Source: Alphaproteobacteria bacterium UBA3637 | Lineage (GTDB): Bacteria > Pseudomonadota > Alphaproteobacteria > CAAHEQ01 > UBA3637 | Direction: 5' to 3' | Assembly: GCA_002373615.1 (NCBI GenBank) | Contig: DFKU01000060.1 | Location: forward strand, 1-7,260 | Length of the DNA stretch: 7,260 bases | Part shown: one piece after another, positions 1-7,260 of the stretch | Position numbering within the stretch: the first letter of the stretch is position 1 | Layout: every line of letters begins with the position of its first letter | Position numbers and translations under genes: made by a program | The notes under the pieces: generated by a model | Databases searched by the model: none | Told to the model about the DNA's origin: nothing | Seen by the model: the letters and a program-made list of their open reading frames with translations, nothing else

Positions 1-3
1 TAA
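1..3 (+). other. possible stop codon of an upstream gene (TAATG overlap)
   Basis: The window opens with TAATG: a TAA at bases 1-3 shares its last A with the ATG of tsaE. Every other junction in this window is an overlap, so the TAA may be the last codon of a preceding gene in the same operon. Nothing upstream is visible, so its reading frame cannot be tested and chance is quite possible. Confidence 0.3.
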
Positions 4-419
4 TGGAAATCCTATCCCAAAGTGAAAAAGACACTATTTCTTTTGCCAAGAAATTTGCAAGGACTTTACGGGGCAATGAAATTATCGCCTTGTGGGGCAC
101 TTTGGGAATGGGGAAAACCGTTTTTGCTAAGGCCGTGATTCAAGAATTGACGGGGCGTAAAGAAGATGTCCCAAGTCCAACCTTTACTTTACTTCAAACT
201 TATGAGACGCCAAAAGGGGAAGTGTATCACTTTGATTTTTATCGGCTGAAGAATCCAGAGGAGGCCTATGAAATCGGGATTGAAGATGCCTTTGAAGGGG
301 GGATTTCTTTAATTGAATGGCCGGAAAAAATTGGTGGACTTTTACCAAAACGCGCCATCCATGTGTGCTTTGAAATGCAAGACAAGGGACGCAGAATTAC
401 AATTGAGGGGGAAAAATGA
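3..419 (+). CDS. tsaE: TsaE, ATPase subunit of the tRNA t6A37 threonylcarbamoyl transfer complex
   Basis: This is a 138-residue cytoplasmic P-loop ATPase. In the known pathway TsaC makes threonylcarbamoyl-AMP, and TsaB, TsaD and TsaE move the threonylcarbamoyl group to A37 of ANN-decoding tRNAs; TsaE binds TsaBD and hydrolyses ATP to reset the complex. The sequence shows the family signatures in order: Walker A GTLGMGKT at residues 32-39, the switch segment SPTFTL at 58-63, HFDFYRL at 76-82 with D78 at the conserved acidic position, and IEWPE at 104-108 with the E-W-P triad. The length is close to the usual 140-160 residues and the P-loop is complete, so the gene looks intact. The ATG at 3-5 places the P-loop at the usual distance from the N terminus; its ribosome binding site lies outside the window. 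Its stop overlaps the next start in an ATGA, implying coupled translation. Confidence 0.95.
   Translation: MEILSQSEKDTISFAKKFARTLRGNEIIALWGTLGMGKTVFAKAVIQELTGRKEDVPSPTFTLLQTYETPKGEVYHFDFYRLKNPEEAYEIGIEDAFEGGISLIEWPEKIGGLLPKRAIHVCFEMQDKGRRITIEGEK
405..410 (+). promoter_or_regulatory. Shine-Dalgarno for amgK-murU
   Basis: GAGGGG lies 5 bases before the ATG at 416, inside the last codons of tsaE. It supports that ATG as the real start and provides an entry site in addition to coupling through the ATGA overlap. Confidence 0.6.
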
Positions 420-2128
420 TTTTAACCGAACGTGAACAAAAAATAAAAGAATTCATTAAAAAAGCAAAACTTGGGAAAACAGAAGTGGCATGGCTGGCAA
501 ATGATGCCTCAGGGCGCCGATATGCACGCCTGACGTGTCCCCATAAAACCTATATTTTGATGGATTCCCCAAAAAATGAAAAGCCTGAGGAATTTTATAA
601 AATTGATATTTTTTTGGCGGATCGTGGCTTCCCTGTGCCCAAAATTATTAAAGCAGATGTGGACAACGGGTTGATGATTATGGAAGATTTCGGCCCCAAA
701 AAGATGGCTAACGCCCTGACCACGCCAGAAAAAACAGAGACGCTTTATAAAAAGGCGTTGCAGATTTTGTTGGACATGAATGAAATTAAGGAAAGACCTG
801 ATTTTATCCCAGAATATACCCTTCCTTACTGGCGGTTTGAAACTAACTTATTGACTGAGTGGTATTATCCGGCTTTGATGGGGAAAAGGCTGCCCGAAAA
901 AGCGTTAAAGGAATTTCAAAAAATATGGGCAAATTTAATTAAAAAAATCTTGAAAATGCCAAGCGCCCTGAATTTATTGGATTATCATGTAGAAAATATT
1001 ATGGTGCGTCCAAAAGGTCTGGGATTATTGGACTTTCAAGACGCCAGATGGGGAAATATTTTTTATGATGCGGTATCCTTAATTGAAGATGAACGTCATA
1101 TTTTACCCGATTTTTTACAACAGGAATTGTGGGATTTTTACTTTAATGGTTTTAGCAAAAAAGAACAAAAAAAATATCGCCTGATGTCAGAGTTGGTCGC
1201 TGTGCAACGCCACACAAAAGTGATTGGGATATTTGCGCGGCTGGCCATTCGGGATAAAAAAGAAAAGTATTTAAAATGGATTCCGGACAGTTGGAAGTTG
1301 TTGGAAAAGCACCTGGATAATCCCAAATTAAAAGCCTATAAAAAATGGTTGGATAAATATATTCCGCAAGAACTGCGTCATCAACCTTTAAAACCAAAGC
1401 ATTTCCCATACATGACGACTGCCTTTATTTTGGCAGCAGGGCGTGGTACGCGGATGCGCGAATTGACAGACAATTGTCCAAAGCCTTTGGTAGAGGTGGG
1501 CGGTAAAACTTTATTGGAGCGCACCTTGGATAAGTTGGGCTGGATTAGCACAAAAGTGGTCAATACCTGCTATTTAGGGGGCATGATTCATGAAGCCTTA
1601 AAAGGGCAAAAGATTTTATTTTCTGATGAAAAAGAAGCTATGGAAACAGGGGGCGGTGTGCAAAAGGCTCTGCCACTCATTTTGCCGACGGGAGGTGATG
1701 GATTCTTTGCGCTGAATGCAGATACTTTCTTTTTGGATAAGAAAAATGCACCTCTGTTAAAGCAATTGCTAAAGCGTATGGAGCGAGCTTGGAATCCCAC
1801 CCAGATGGATATTTTATTGGCATTGGTGCCAAAATCGCATGCCTATGGAGACGTACCCAAAGGGGATTATTTCATCAAAAAAGGAAAACCCGTCAGGCGC
1901 CATCCAAGCAAGAAAAAAGCACCCTATTGTTTCATGGGCGTGCAGATTCTACACCCTGATATTTTTAAGGGGATTAAACTGCATAAATACAGTTTGGTGG
2001 AATTGTATGACAAAGCCGAAAAAGAAGGACGCTTGGGACACATTATCTTTGATGGTAAGTGGTTCCATGTGGGAACACCTGAGGCCGTTCAATCTGTTAC
2101 GAAGTATTTAAAAAAACATAAACTATGA
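416..2128 (+). CDS. amgK-murU: Fused AmgK-MurU: N-acetylmuramate kinase plus MurNAc-1-phosphate uridylyltransferase
   Basis: This 570-residue protein joins two enzymes that are normally separate. Residues 1 to about 325 are an aminoglycoside-phosphotransferase-fold kinase of the AmgK type: DASGRRYARL near residue 30, a kinase catalytic-loop motif LLDYHVEN with D189 and N194, and the metal-binding LLDFQDA with D206. Residues 333-570 are a sugar nucleotidyltransferase: AAGRGTRM at 340-347, PKP at 355-357, ETGGG, NAD with putative metal ligand D436, and WFHVGTPE at 549-556. In the known pathway AmgK phosphorylates MurNAc (and GlcNAc) at C1 and MurU makes UDP-MurNAc, a recycling route that bypasses MurA and MurB and so lowers fosfomycin sensitivity. 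The position between tsaE and addB, where alphaproteobacteria carry amgK and murU, supports the call. The linker is only about a dozen residues, and M333 has no ribosome binding site before it. The domain functions are inferred from family resemblance; exact sugar specificity is untested. The gene overlaps both neighbours by 4 bases. Confidence 0.87.
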   Translation: MILTEREQKIKEFIKKAKLGKTEVAWLANDASGRRYARLTCPHKTYILMDSPKNEKPEEFYKIDIFLADRGFPVPKIIKADVDNGLMIMEDFGPKKMANALTTPEKTETLYKKALQILLDMNEIKERPDFIPEYTLPYWRFETNLLTEWYYPALMGKRLPEKALKEFQKIWANLIKKILKMPSALNLLDYHVENIMVRPKGLGLLDFQDARWGNIFYDAVSLIEDERHILPDFLQQELWDFYFNGFSKKEQKKYRLMSELVAVQRHTKVIGIFARLAIRDKKEKYLKWIPDSWKLLEKHLDNPKLKAYKKWLDKYIPQELRHQPLKPKHFPYMTTAFILAAGRGTRMRELTDNCPKPLVEVGGKTLLERTLDKLGWISTKVVNTCYLGGMIHEALKGQKILFSDEKEAMETGGGVQKALPLILPTGGDGFFALNADTFFLDKKNAPLLKQLLKRMERAWNPTQMDILLALVPKSHAYGDVPKGDYFIKKGKPVRRHPSKKKAPYCFMGVQILHPDIFKGIKLHKYSLVELYDKAEKEGRLGHIIFDGKWFHVGTPEAVQSVTKYLKKHKL

Positions 2129-4905
2129 TTTATGGAACGAACTTTGGGGCAAATTTAGCTGAGGTGTTGGCAAAGCACCTGATGAACAAGGCCAAAAAGA
2201 ATCCGTTTTTATTGGCAAAAATGCAGGTTATTTTACCGACCAGACGCGCCTGTTTAGCCTTAAAAGAAGCCTTTTTTAAGTTGGAGAAAACGACCCTTCT
2301 GCCCCAGATGATTCCCCTTTATGAAGTGGAAAGTTTGGATGTGGAATTGCCCCCCGCTATCCCCAAATGGGAACGATTATTTAAGTTGAGTAAACTCTGT
2401 CAAGCAAAACCGAATTTACGCGAAATTACCAAGGCCTTTCAAGTGGCGGAAAGTTTAGCAGAATTATTGGATTTATCGTATCAATATGAAGTAGATTTAT
2501 CCAAAATTAATGAATTGATTCCGACGGAATCCTTTGCCCAGCATTGGCAGGAAACAGCTGAGTTTTTAGATATTATTCAAAATGCTTGGCCCAAAATTTT
2601 GGCAGAATCAAATCAAATTGATGCAGGCGACAGATTACAAAGGCTTATTCATTCTTATGCGAAAAAAATAAATTCTGATACTTTTGTGGTGGCGGGGCTG
2701 ACGGGGGATTTACCTGCCGTGGCAGAATTGATGAAAGCTGTATTAGTGCATGACGGAGATGTTTTTTTAGATGGAGTGGATCAAAAATTTTTGATGCAGG
2801 CAAAAAAATGTGAATCCATTCATCCGCAATTTTTAATAGATAAAACAATACAAAAGCTGAAAATAAAGCCTCAGGAGATTCAAATGATTTCTGGGGATAT
2901 TTCGCATGAAGAATTTGTGGAAGAAGCTTTTCGGTATGATGTTTGGGAAAAATCAAACATTCAAAAAGAAAACCTTCAAAATATCTTTTATATAACTTGT
3001 GAAAGTACCGAAAATGAAGCCTTAACAATTGCATTAAAACTGCGTGAAGTTTTGGAAATCCCGGAAAAAACAGGTTGCTTAATTACACCTGACCGAACTT
3101 TAGCGCGGCGCGTGATTTGTCACATGAAGCGATGGGGGATTGAACTGGATGATTCAGCGGGACTCCCCTTAAAACACACACCTGTTGGTAGTTTTTTATT
3201 GCTGATAAATACTTTGGCACAAAATCCAAATGATGCACAAAATCAACTGGCGCTTTATAAGCATCCTTTATTTGCTGATGGGAAAGATGTGGGGGCTTTT
3301 CACATAGAGATTAAAAATGCCGAAAAAAAAGCCAGAAAAAATGACGAATTATTAAATTTTGTACTGTCAGAGTCCGGAAAAGGATTTTTTGATTTAATTC
3401 AAACGCCCCGCTTGTGCCCATTAAAAACTTTATTGGAAGAGCACCTGAAATTAGCTGAAACATGGGCAACCACAAACATTGAAGATGGTAAAGATCGTTT
3501 GTGGCAAGAGGAGGCGGGAAAAGAACTTATCTCTTTATTAAATGAAGTTTTAAATTATGCAGATATCTTGGGGAATATAGATTCAACCGAATATCCCCAT
3601 TTTTTCCAAATGCTGATTGAAGGAAAATCTGTTCATTTTAACCATGGAGCACATCCCCGTTTGAAGATTTTAGGTCCCATAGAAGGCCGTTTTTTTCATG
3701 CTGATTTATGTATTTTGGGTGGTTTGAATGAACAAGTGTTTCCACCTGTTTCAGATACAGGCCCTTGGGTCAATCGCCCGATGCGGCAAAAATTGGGCTT
3801 ACCTGATAGTGAAAGTAAAATCATGTTGATGACGCATGATTTTATGCATGCGTGTTGTTCGCGTGAGGTTATTTTAACACGGGCAACAAAAGTGGCTGGA
3901 ACACCGACTGTACCTTCACGCTTTATTGAACGCTTGCAAGTATTGGCTGAAATCAATGGCGCTTCTTTAAAAACGTATCAAGCCCATTTAGCCACCCTGA
4001 TGGATAAGCCCACAAAAATGGAGGACATTGTGCGCCCTGCCCCGTGTCCACCCGTGGAGATGCGCCCCACAGAGCTATCAGTCAGCAACATTGAAAATTT
4101 GAAGAAAAATCCATATGCAATTTATGCCAAATATATTTTAAAATTACGTCCTTTAAATGATTTGGGAAATCCAAATAAAGCCATCATTTACGGGAATGTG
4201 GTGCATAGCGTTTTATCGAAATATTTAACAGAATGCCCGTATGAAAACGATCAAAATAAGCTAATAAATTCTTTTAAAACTGAAATCAAAAAAACACTGC
4301 TTAGCCCCGCTGATCAGTTGTTTTATATCAGTCAATTCGAACAGGTCATTCCATTCTTCTTAAAAGAACAATCTGAGGCAGAAAAAGTAAGAACAAAATC
4401 CATTTGCGAAGTAAAGGGAAAAGTTATTTTTGATGATACAAACCGCCCATTTACATTGACAGCAAGGGCAGACAGAATAGATATAACACCCAATCAAGGC
4501 GCAACGGTCATTGATTATAAAACAGGAACGCCCCCTAGTTTTAAAGAAGTATCTTGTGGCAATTCCCCTCAACTTTCATTAGAGGCCTTAATTTTATCCA
4601 AAGGTGGATTTGAAGGAATTCCAAAGGAAAAAGTGACTAATTTACAATACTGGTATTTAGGACGGCGTCCCCAAAAAACAGCTTTAATAAAAGAAAAAGA
4701 GGGGGTAAAAGATTTAACCGAATTTTTAAAGAAAACTGAAAATGGGGTCAAAGAACTGATAAAGATATTTGAAAAAGCTGGAACATGCTATGAAGTATGC
4801 CCTGTGGCAAAAAACAATCCAAAATTTAATGACTATGAATATTTATCGCGTCAACAAGAATGGGCACATGCCGATGATGAAGGAGAATCAGATGGAAGCG
4901 AATGA
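2125..4905 (+). CDS. addB: AddB, helicase-nuclease subunit for double-strand break repair (alphaproteobacterial type)
   Basis: AddB is a 926-residue subunit of the AddAB complex, which unwinds and resects broken DNA ends and leaves a 3' tail for RecA. The N-terminal two thirds are a degenerate UvrD-like helicase fold: LPTRRACLAL at 37-46, LGGLNEQVFPP at 531-541 and GTPTVPSR at 592-599, all typical of the alphaproteobacterial family. The C-terminal RecB-like (PDDEXK) nuclease is complete: YGNVVH at 689-694 with H694, ARADRID at 780-786 with D783, IDYKTG at 796-801 with D797 and K799, and PQLSLEA at 815-821 with Q816. No Walker A motif is seen near the N terminus, where Bacillus AddB has one, and the four iron-sulphur cysteines of Bacillus AddB are not in place. 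The length is slightly below the roughly 1000 residues I expect. The ATG overlaps the amgK-murU stop as ATGA and has no ribosome binding site, so translation probably depends on re-initiation. Confidence 0.95.
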   Translation: MIYGTNFGANLAEVLAKHLMNKAKKNPFLLAKMQVILPTRRACLALKEAFFKLEKTTLLPQMIPLYEVESLDVELPPAIPKWERLFKLSKLCQAKPNLREITKAFQVAESLAELLDLSYQYEVDLSKINELIPTESFAQHWQETAEFLDIIQNAWPKILAESNQIDAGDRLQRLIHSYAKKINSDTFVVAGLTGDLPAVAELMKAVLVHDGDVFLDGVDQKFLMQAKKCESIHPQFLIDKTIQKLKIKPQEIQMISGDISHEEFVEEAFRYDVWEKSNIQKENLQNIFYITCESTENEALTIALKLREVLEIPEKTGCLITPDRTLARRVICHMKRWGIELDDSAGLPLKHTPVGSFLLLINTLAQNPNDAQNQLALYKHPLFADGKDVGAFHIEIKNAEKKARKNDELLNFVLSESGKGFFDLIQTPRLCPLKTLLEEHLKLAETWATTNIEDGKDRLWQEEAGKELISLLNEVLNYADILGNIDSTEYPHFFQMLIEGKSVHFNHGAHPRLKILGPIEGRFFHADLCILGGLNEQVFPPVSDTGPWVNRPMRQKLGLPDSESKIMLMTHDFMHACCSREVILTRATKVAGTPTVPSRFIERLQVLAEINGASLKTYQAHLATLMDKPTKMEDIVRPAPCPPVEMRPTELSVSNIENLKKNPYAIYAKYILKLRPLNDLGNPNKAIIYGNVVHSVLSKYLTECPYENDQNKLINSFKTEIKKTLLSPADQLFYISQFEQVIPFFLKEQSEAEKVRTKSICEVKGKVIFDDTNRPFTLTARADRIDITPNQGATVIDYKTGTPPSFKEVSCGNSPQLSLEALILSKGGFEGIPKEKVTNLQYWYLGRRPQKTALIKEKEGVKDLTEFLKKTENGVKELIKIFEKAGTCYEVCPVAKNNPKFNDYEYLSRQQEWAHADDEGESDGSE
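4880..4886 (+). promoter_or_regulatory. strong Shine-Dalgarno for addA inside the end of addB
   Basis: AAGGAGA lies 5 bases before the ATG at 4892. It is the best ribosome binding site in the window and fixes the addA start, which lies 14 bases upstream of the end of addB. It suggests AddA is initiated directly as well as by coupling. Confidence 0.75.
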
Positions 4906-7260
4906 AGCACAAAACAGAGCCAGTAATCCGTATACTTCAGCTTGGGTATCCGCCTCGGCAGGGTCAGGCAAAACAAAAGTCTTATCCGACCGTGTTTTGA
5001 ATTTAATGTTAATGACAGGTGAAACAGACAAAATTTTATGTCTGACATTTACAAAGGTAGCCGCCGCAGAAATGGCAAACCGTATCACTGCCAGGTTAAA
5101 AAAATGGTCTGTGTTATCGGAAAAAGAGTTAGAAAAGGAATTGGAAAATTTAACGGGAGAATTCCCAAATAAAGAAATTCTAGAGCGTGCAAAGGGATTA
5201 TTTTCAAAAGCCTTGGAAACAGCTGGTGGATTAAAAATTATGACAATCCACAGTTTTTGTACAACCATTTTGGAACGCTTTCCTTTGGAAGCAAATGTTC
5301 CACCACATTTTAAGGTCATAGAAGAATTAACCGCACAAAAATTATTATCAGATTCCTTGGATCAGGTTTTGGAATCACCAAGCAGCCAAAAAGAGGTTCA
5401 ATTTTTGGCCAAAAAAATGAGTAAAGACGACCTGTTAAATGCCTTAAAAAATATTTTAAAGGAAAGGGATCTTTTGGAGGAACTATTGGAGAGATTTTCA
5501 AGTATAGATGAGCTGAACTTTAACTTGAAGAAATACTTTCATATTGAAAAATATCTAACTGAAGAAGAAATAATTTCTGAAAATTTTAAAGTGGGAGATT
5601 GGGAAAGTCTGCTTGCCACCTATATTAAAAAGACAGATGGGCAAATTCCAAAGAAATTTTTGGATGATTCTGTGGCACATCTTGTCTATGAAACCAAAGA
5701 AAAAATCAAAGCTTTTCGTATGATTGAAACGGATACGATTTTATTTAAAATTACTTTTCAAATTTTGGAAAAATATAATGAAAAAAAGCTTAAAGATGCC
5801 TGTCTTGATTTTGATGATTTAACAAATAAAACTTTAGCTCTTCTTAAGCTGTCGGAAATGGCAACTTGGGTATTGTTTAAATTGGATGGGGGAATTGATC
5901 ATATTTTGGTGGATGAAGCACAGGACACAAACCCAAAACAATGGAAAATTATTGAATCATTGGCAGATGATTTTTTTGCAGGTGAAAGTAAGTCCGAAAA
6001 AATACGTACCCTGTTTGCGGTAGGAGACAAAAAGCAATCCATTTACAGTTTTCAAGGGGCGCATCCTGATGAATTTGAAAGGCGTCATAATTTTTTTGAA
6101 ACTAAGATTAAAGAATCTAAAAACGATTTTGATACCGTTCAATTTAATTTTTCGTTTCGTTCCACAAAGCCTGTTTTAGATTTGGTGAACAAGGTGTTAA
6201 AAAATCCAAAAGCAGCCAAAGGCGTCATTAAAGATTATCAAAGTTCCATTCATTTATCCAAGCGCACAGAAGAAGCCGGATTAGTGGAAATTTGGCCGTT
6301 GGAAAATCCGGAAAATTTAGAGGAATTACCCGATTGGAATTTACCCATCAAGCGGAAAAATTCAACTTCAGCCATGACGCGCTGTGCCGAAAAAGTCGCG
6401 GATAAAATTGCCACATTGATAAAAACAAAGGAAATTTTGCCTTCACAAAATCGGCCGATTCAGGCGGGTGACTTTTTAATTTTGTTACAAAAACGCGGTA
6501 AATTGATGCCGGAATTGGTGCGCGCTTTAAAGGAAAGAAATGTGCCTGTCGCGGGGGTGGATCGCTTAAATATTACGGATCACATTGCTGTCAAGGACCT
6601 GATGGCTTTGATACGGTTTACGCAACTGCCGGAAGATGATTTGAATTTGGCGTGTTTATTAAAAAGTCCTTTACTTTCCTTATCAGAAGAAGATTTATTT
6701 GTCGCCTGTCAACGAGGAAAAAATATTTCGCTGTGGGAAAATCTGAAAAAGGTTTTTCCAAAAACGGTAGAAAAATTAAGGACTTGGCTAAATTTAGCCG
6801 ATTATAAACCGCCTTTTGAATTTTTGGAAAGCCTGTTAAATGAATTTCATGGGCGTCAACGTTTTGAAGCACGTTTGGGAAATGAGGTGAATGAAGCCTT
6901 AGATGCCTTTTTGGATTTAGCGCTTTTGTATGAAGGCGATAACACCCCCTCTTTGCAAGGCTTTTTGGCGTGGCTGACGCGTCAAGAAATCATTATCAAA
7001 CGCGATATGGATCAAAGCAATTTGAATGCCGTTCGCATTATGACGGTGCATGGATCAAAGGGGTTACAGGGGAATATCGTATTTTTACCTGATACGCGTT
7101 CATATTCAGTTAATAACAAGTCCAAAGATTTAATATGGTTAGAAGGATTGCCCTTTTGGATTGCAAGCAAAAAAGAAGCACCAGATTCCCTGAAAAGCTA
7201 TTTTGAAAAACAAGAAGATTTAGCCTTAGAGGAACGTCATAGGTTATTGTATGTTGCCCT
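4892..7260 (+). CDS. addA: AddA, ATP-dependent helicase-nuclease subunit, 3' end beyond the window
   Basis: The frame runs open from ATG 4892 to the last base: 789 complete codons plus two bases, with no stop. It is the UvrD/Rep-type (SF1A) motor subunit that works with AddB. Helicase motifs appear in order: a Q-motif-like Q7, Walker A SAGSGKT at 22-28 (K27, T28), motif Ia LTFTKVAAAEM at 51-61, MTIHSFC at 117-123, Walker B VDEAQDT at 340-346 (D341, E342), motif III VGDKKQSIYSFQGA at 377-390, motif IV FSFRS with R423, and motif V MTVHGSKGLQG at 717-727. Motif VI has begun (EERHRLLYVA) when the window ends, so its arginine and the expected C-terminal RecB-like nuclease are not visible. Family members are about 1150 residues long, so roughly two thirds is present. 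A strong ribosome binding site supports this start. The overlap with addB fits production of a two-subunit complex. No frameshift was found on reading the whole frame. Confidence 0.96.
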   Translation, partial: MEANEAQNRASNPYTSAWVSASAGSGKTKVLSDRVLNLMLMTGETDKILCLTFTKVAAAEMANRITARLKKWSVLSEKELEKELENLTGEFPNKEILERAKGLFSKALETAGGLKIMTIHSFCTTILERFPLEANVPPHFKVIEELTAQKLLSDSLDQVLESPSSQKEVQFLAKKMSKDDLLNALKNILKERDLLEELLERFSSIDELNFNLKKYFHIEKYLTEEEIISENFKVGDWESLLATYIKKTDGQIPKKFLDDSVAHLVYETKEKIKAFRMIETDTILFKITFQILEKYNEKKLKDACLDFDDLTNKTLALLKLSEMATWVLFKLDGGIDHILVDEAQDTNPKQWKIIESLADDFFAGESKSEKIRTLFAVGDKKQSIYSFQGAHPDEFERRHNFFETKIKESKNDFDTVQFNFSFRSTKPVLDLVNKVLKNPKAAKGVIKDYQSSIHLSKRTEEAGLVEIWPLENPENLEELPDWNLPIKRKNSTSAMTRCAEKVADKIATLIKTKEILPSQNRPIQAGDFLILLQKRGKLMPELVRALKERNVPVAGVDRLNITDHIAVKDLMALIRFTQLPEDDLNLACLLKSPLLSLSEEDLFVACQRGKNISLWENLKKVFPKTVEKLRTWLNLADYKPPFEFLESLLNEFHGRQRFEARLGNEVNEALDAFLDLALLYEGDNTPSLQGFLAWLTRQEIIIKRDMDQSNLNAVRIMTVHGSKGLQGNIVFLPDTRSYSVNNKSKDLIWLEGLPFWIASKKEAPDSLKSYFEKQEDLALEERHRLLYVA

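Noticed and set aside
1839..2111. A 90-codon plus-strand frame overlapping the MurU domain.
   Set aside because: It is an alternate frame of a well-supported nucleotidyltransferase domain, with no recognisable motif of its own.
1412..2128. Separate murU gene starting at ATG 1412.
   Set aside because: The upstream frame runs straight into this ATG with no stop, and there is no Shine-Dalgarno before it, so one fused product is the simplest reading. An independent internal start cannot be fully excluded.
2645..3034. A 129-codon minus-strand open frame inside addB.
   Set aside because: The plus-strand frame is continuous AddB. The minus translation is rich in Phe, Leu and His, as expected from an AT-rich shadow, and has no plausible ribosome binding context or domain.
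3832..3853. Inverted repeat ACGCATG / CATGCGT with an 8-base loop, possibly a hairpin or operator.
   Set aside because: It lies inside addB and encodes the conserved-looking THDFMHAC segment. The arms are only 7 bases, with no T-run after them and no start nearby, so coding constraint and chance explain it.
4888..5319. A 143-codon open frame on the minus strand.
   Set aside because: It lies opposite the N-terminal helicase motifs of AddA (Walker A and motif Ia), which are clearly coding on the plus strand; the minus-strand translation has no recognisable domain.
7049..7072. Gln726 in AddA motif V (KGLQG) where many UvrD-like helicases have Glu.
   Set aside because: I recall Gln as common at this position in alphaproteobacterial AddA, and the remaining helicase motifs visible in the window are intact, so I do not read it as inactivation.
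7240..7260. Possible truncation of addA.
   Set aside because: The frame is cut by the window edge in the middle of motif VI, not by a stop or frameshift.

Overview
This window is a dense, one-strand stretch of bacterial chromosome. It holds four genes on the + strand, with overlaps and no intergenic gaps: tsaE (t6A tRNA modification), a fused amgK-murU (cell-wall sugar recycling), addB and the first two thirds of addA (double-strand break repair). The addA frame is still open at the right edge. No RNA genes, mobile elements, CRISPR arrays, terminators or long repeats are visible, and the minus strand shows only shadows of the real genes.

The organism is most likely an alphaproteobacterium. 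AddB and AddA are of the alphaproteobacterial type, and tsaE-amgK-murU-addB-addA is an order I know from that class (Caulobacter-like genomes). The sequence is AT-rich, with heavy use of TTA/TTG, AAA and GAA codons, unlike the GC-rich members. This suggests a low-GC, perhaps host-associated or uncultured lineage, but the window does not allow a genus call.

Layout: tsaE starts at base 3, directly behind a TAA that may be the stop of an upstream gene. It overlaps amgK-murU by 4 bases (ATGA). amgK-murU overlaps addB by 4 bases (ATGA), and addB overlaps addA by 14 bases. The genes are very probably co-transcribed and translationally coupled. A promoter would have to lie to the left of the window.

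Three processes share the transcript. TsaE is the ATPase of the TsaBDE complex that makes N6-threonylcarbamoyl-adenosine at tRNA position 37. The AmgK-MurU protein would phosphorylate recycled MurNAc at C1 and then convert it to UDP-MurNAc, bypassing de novo synthesis. AddA and AddB form the helicase-nuclease that resects broken DNA ends for RecA.

The most notable point is that AmgK and MurU, normally two adjacent genes, are one 570-residue protein here. The junction still contains an ATGA motif like the two real gene overlaps in the window, so the fusion looks like a recent loss of a stop by a small indel, or possibly a sequencing artefact. I see no wholly new system; the rest is a well-conserved housekeeping operon.
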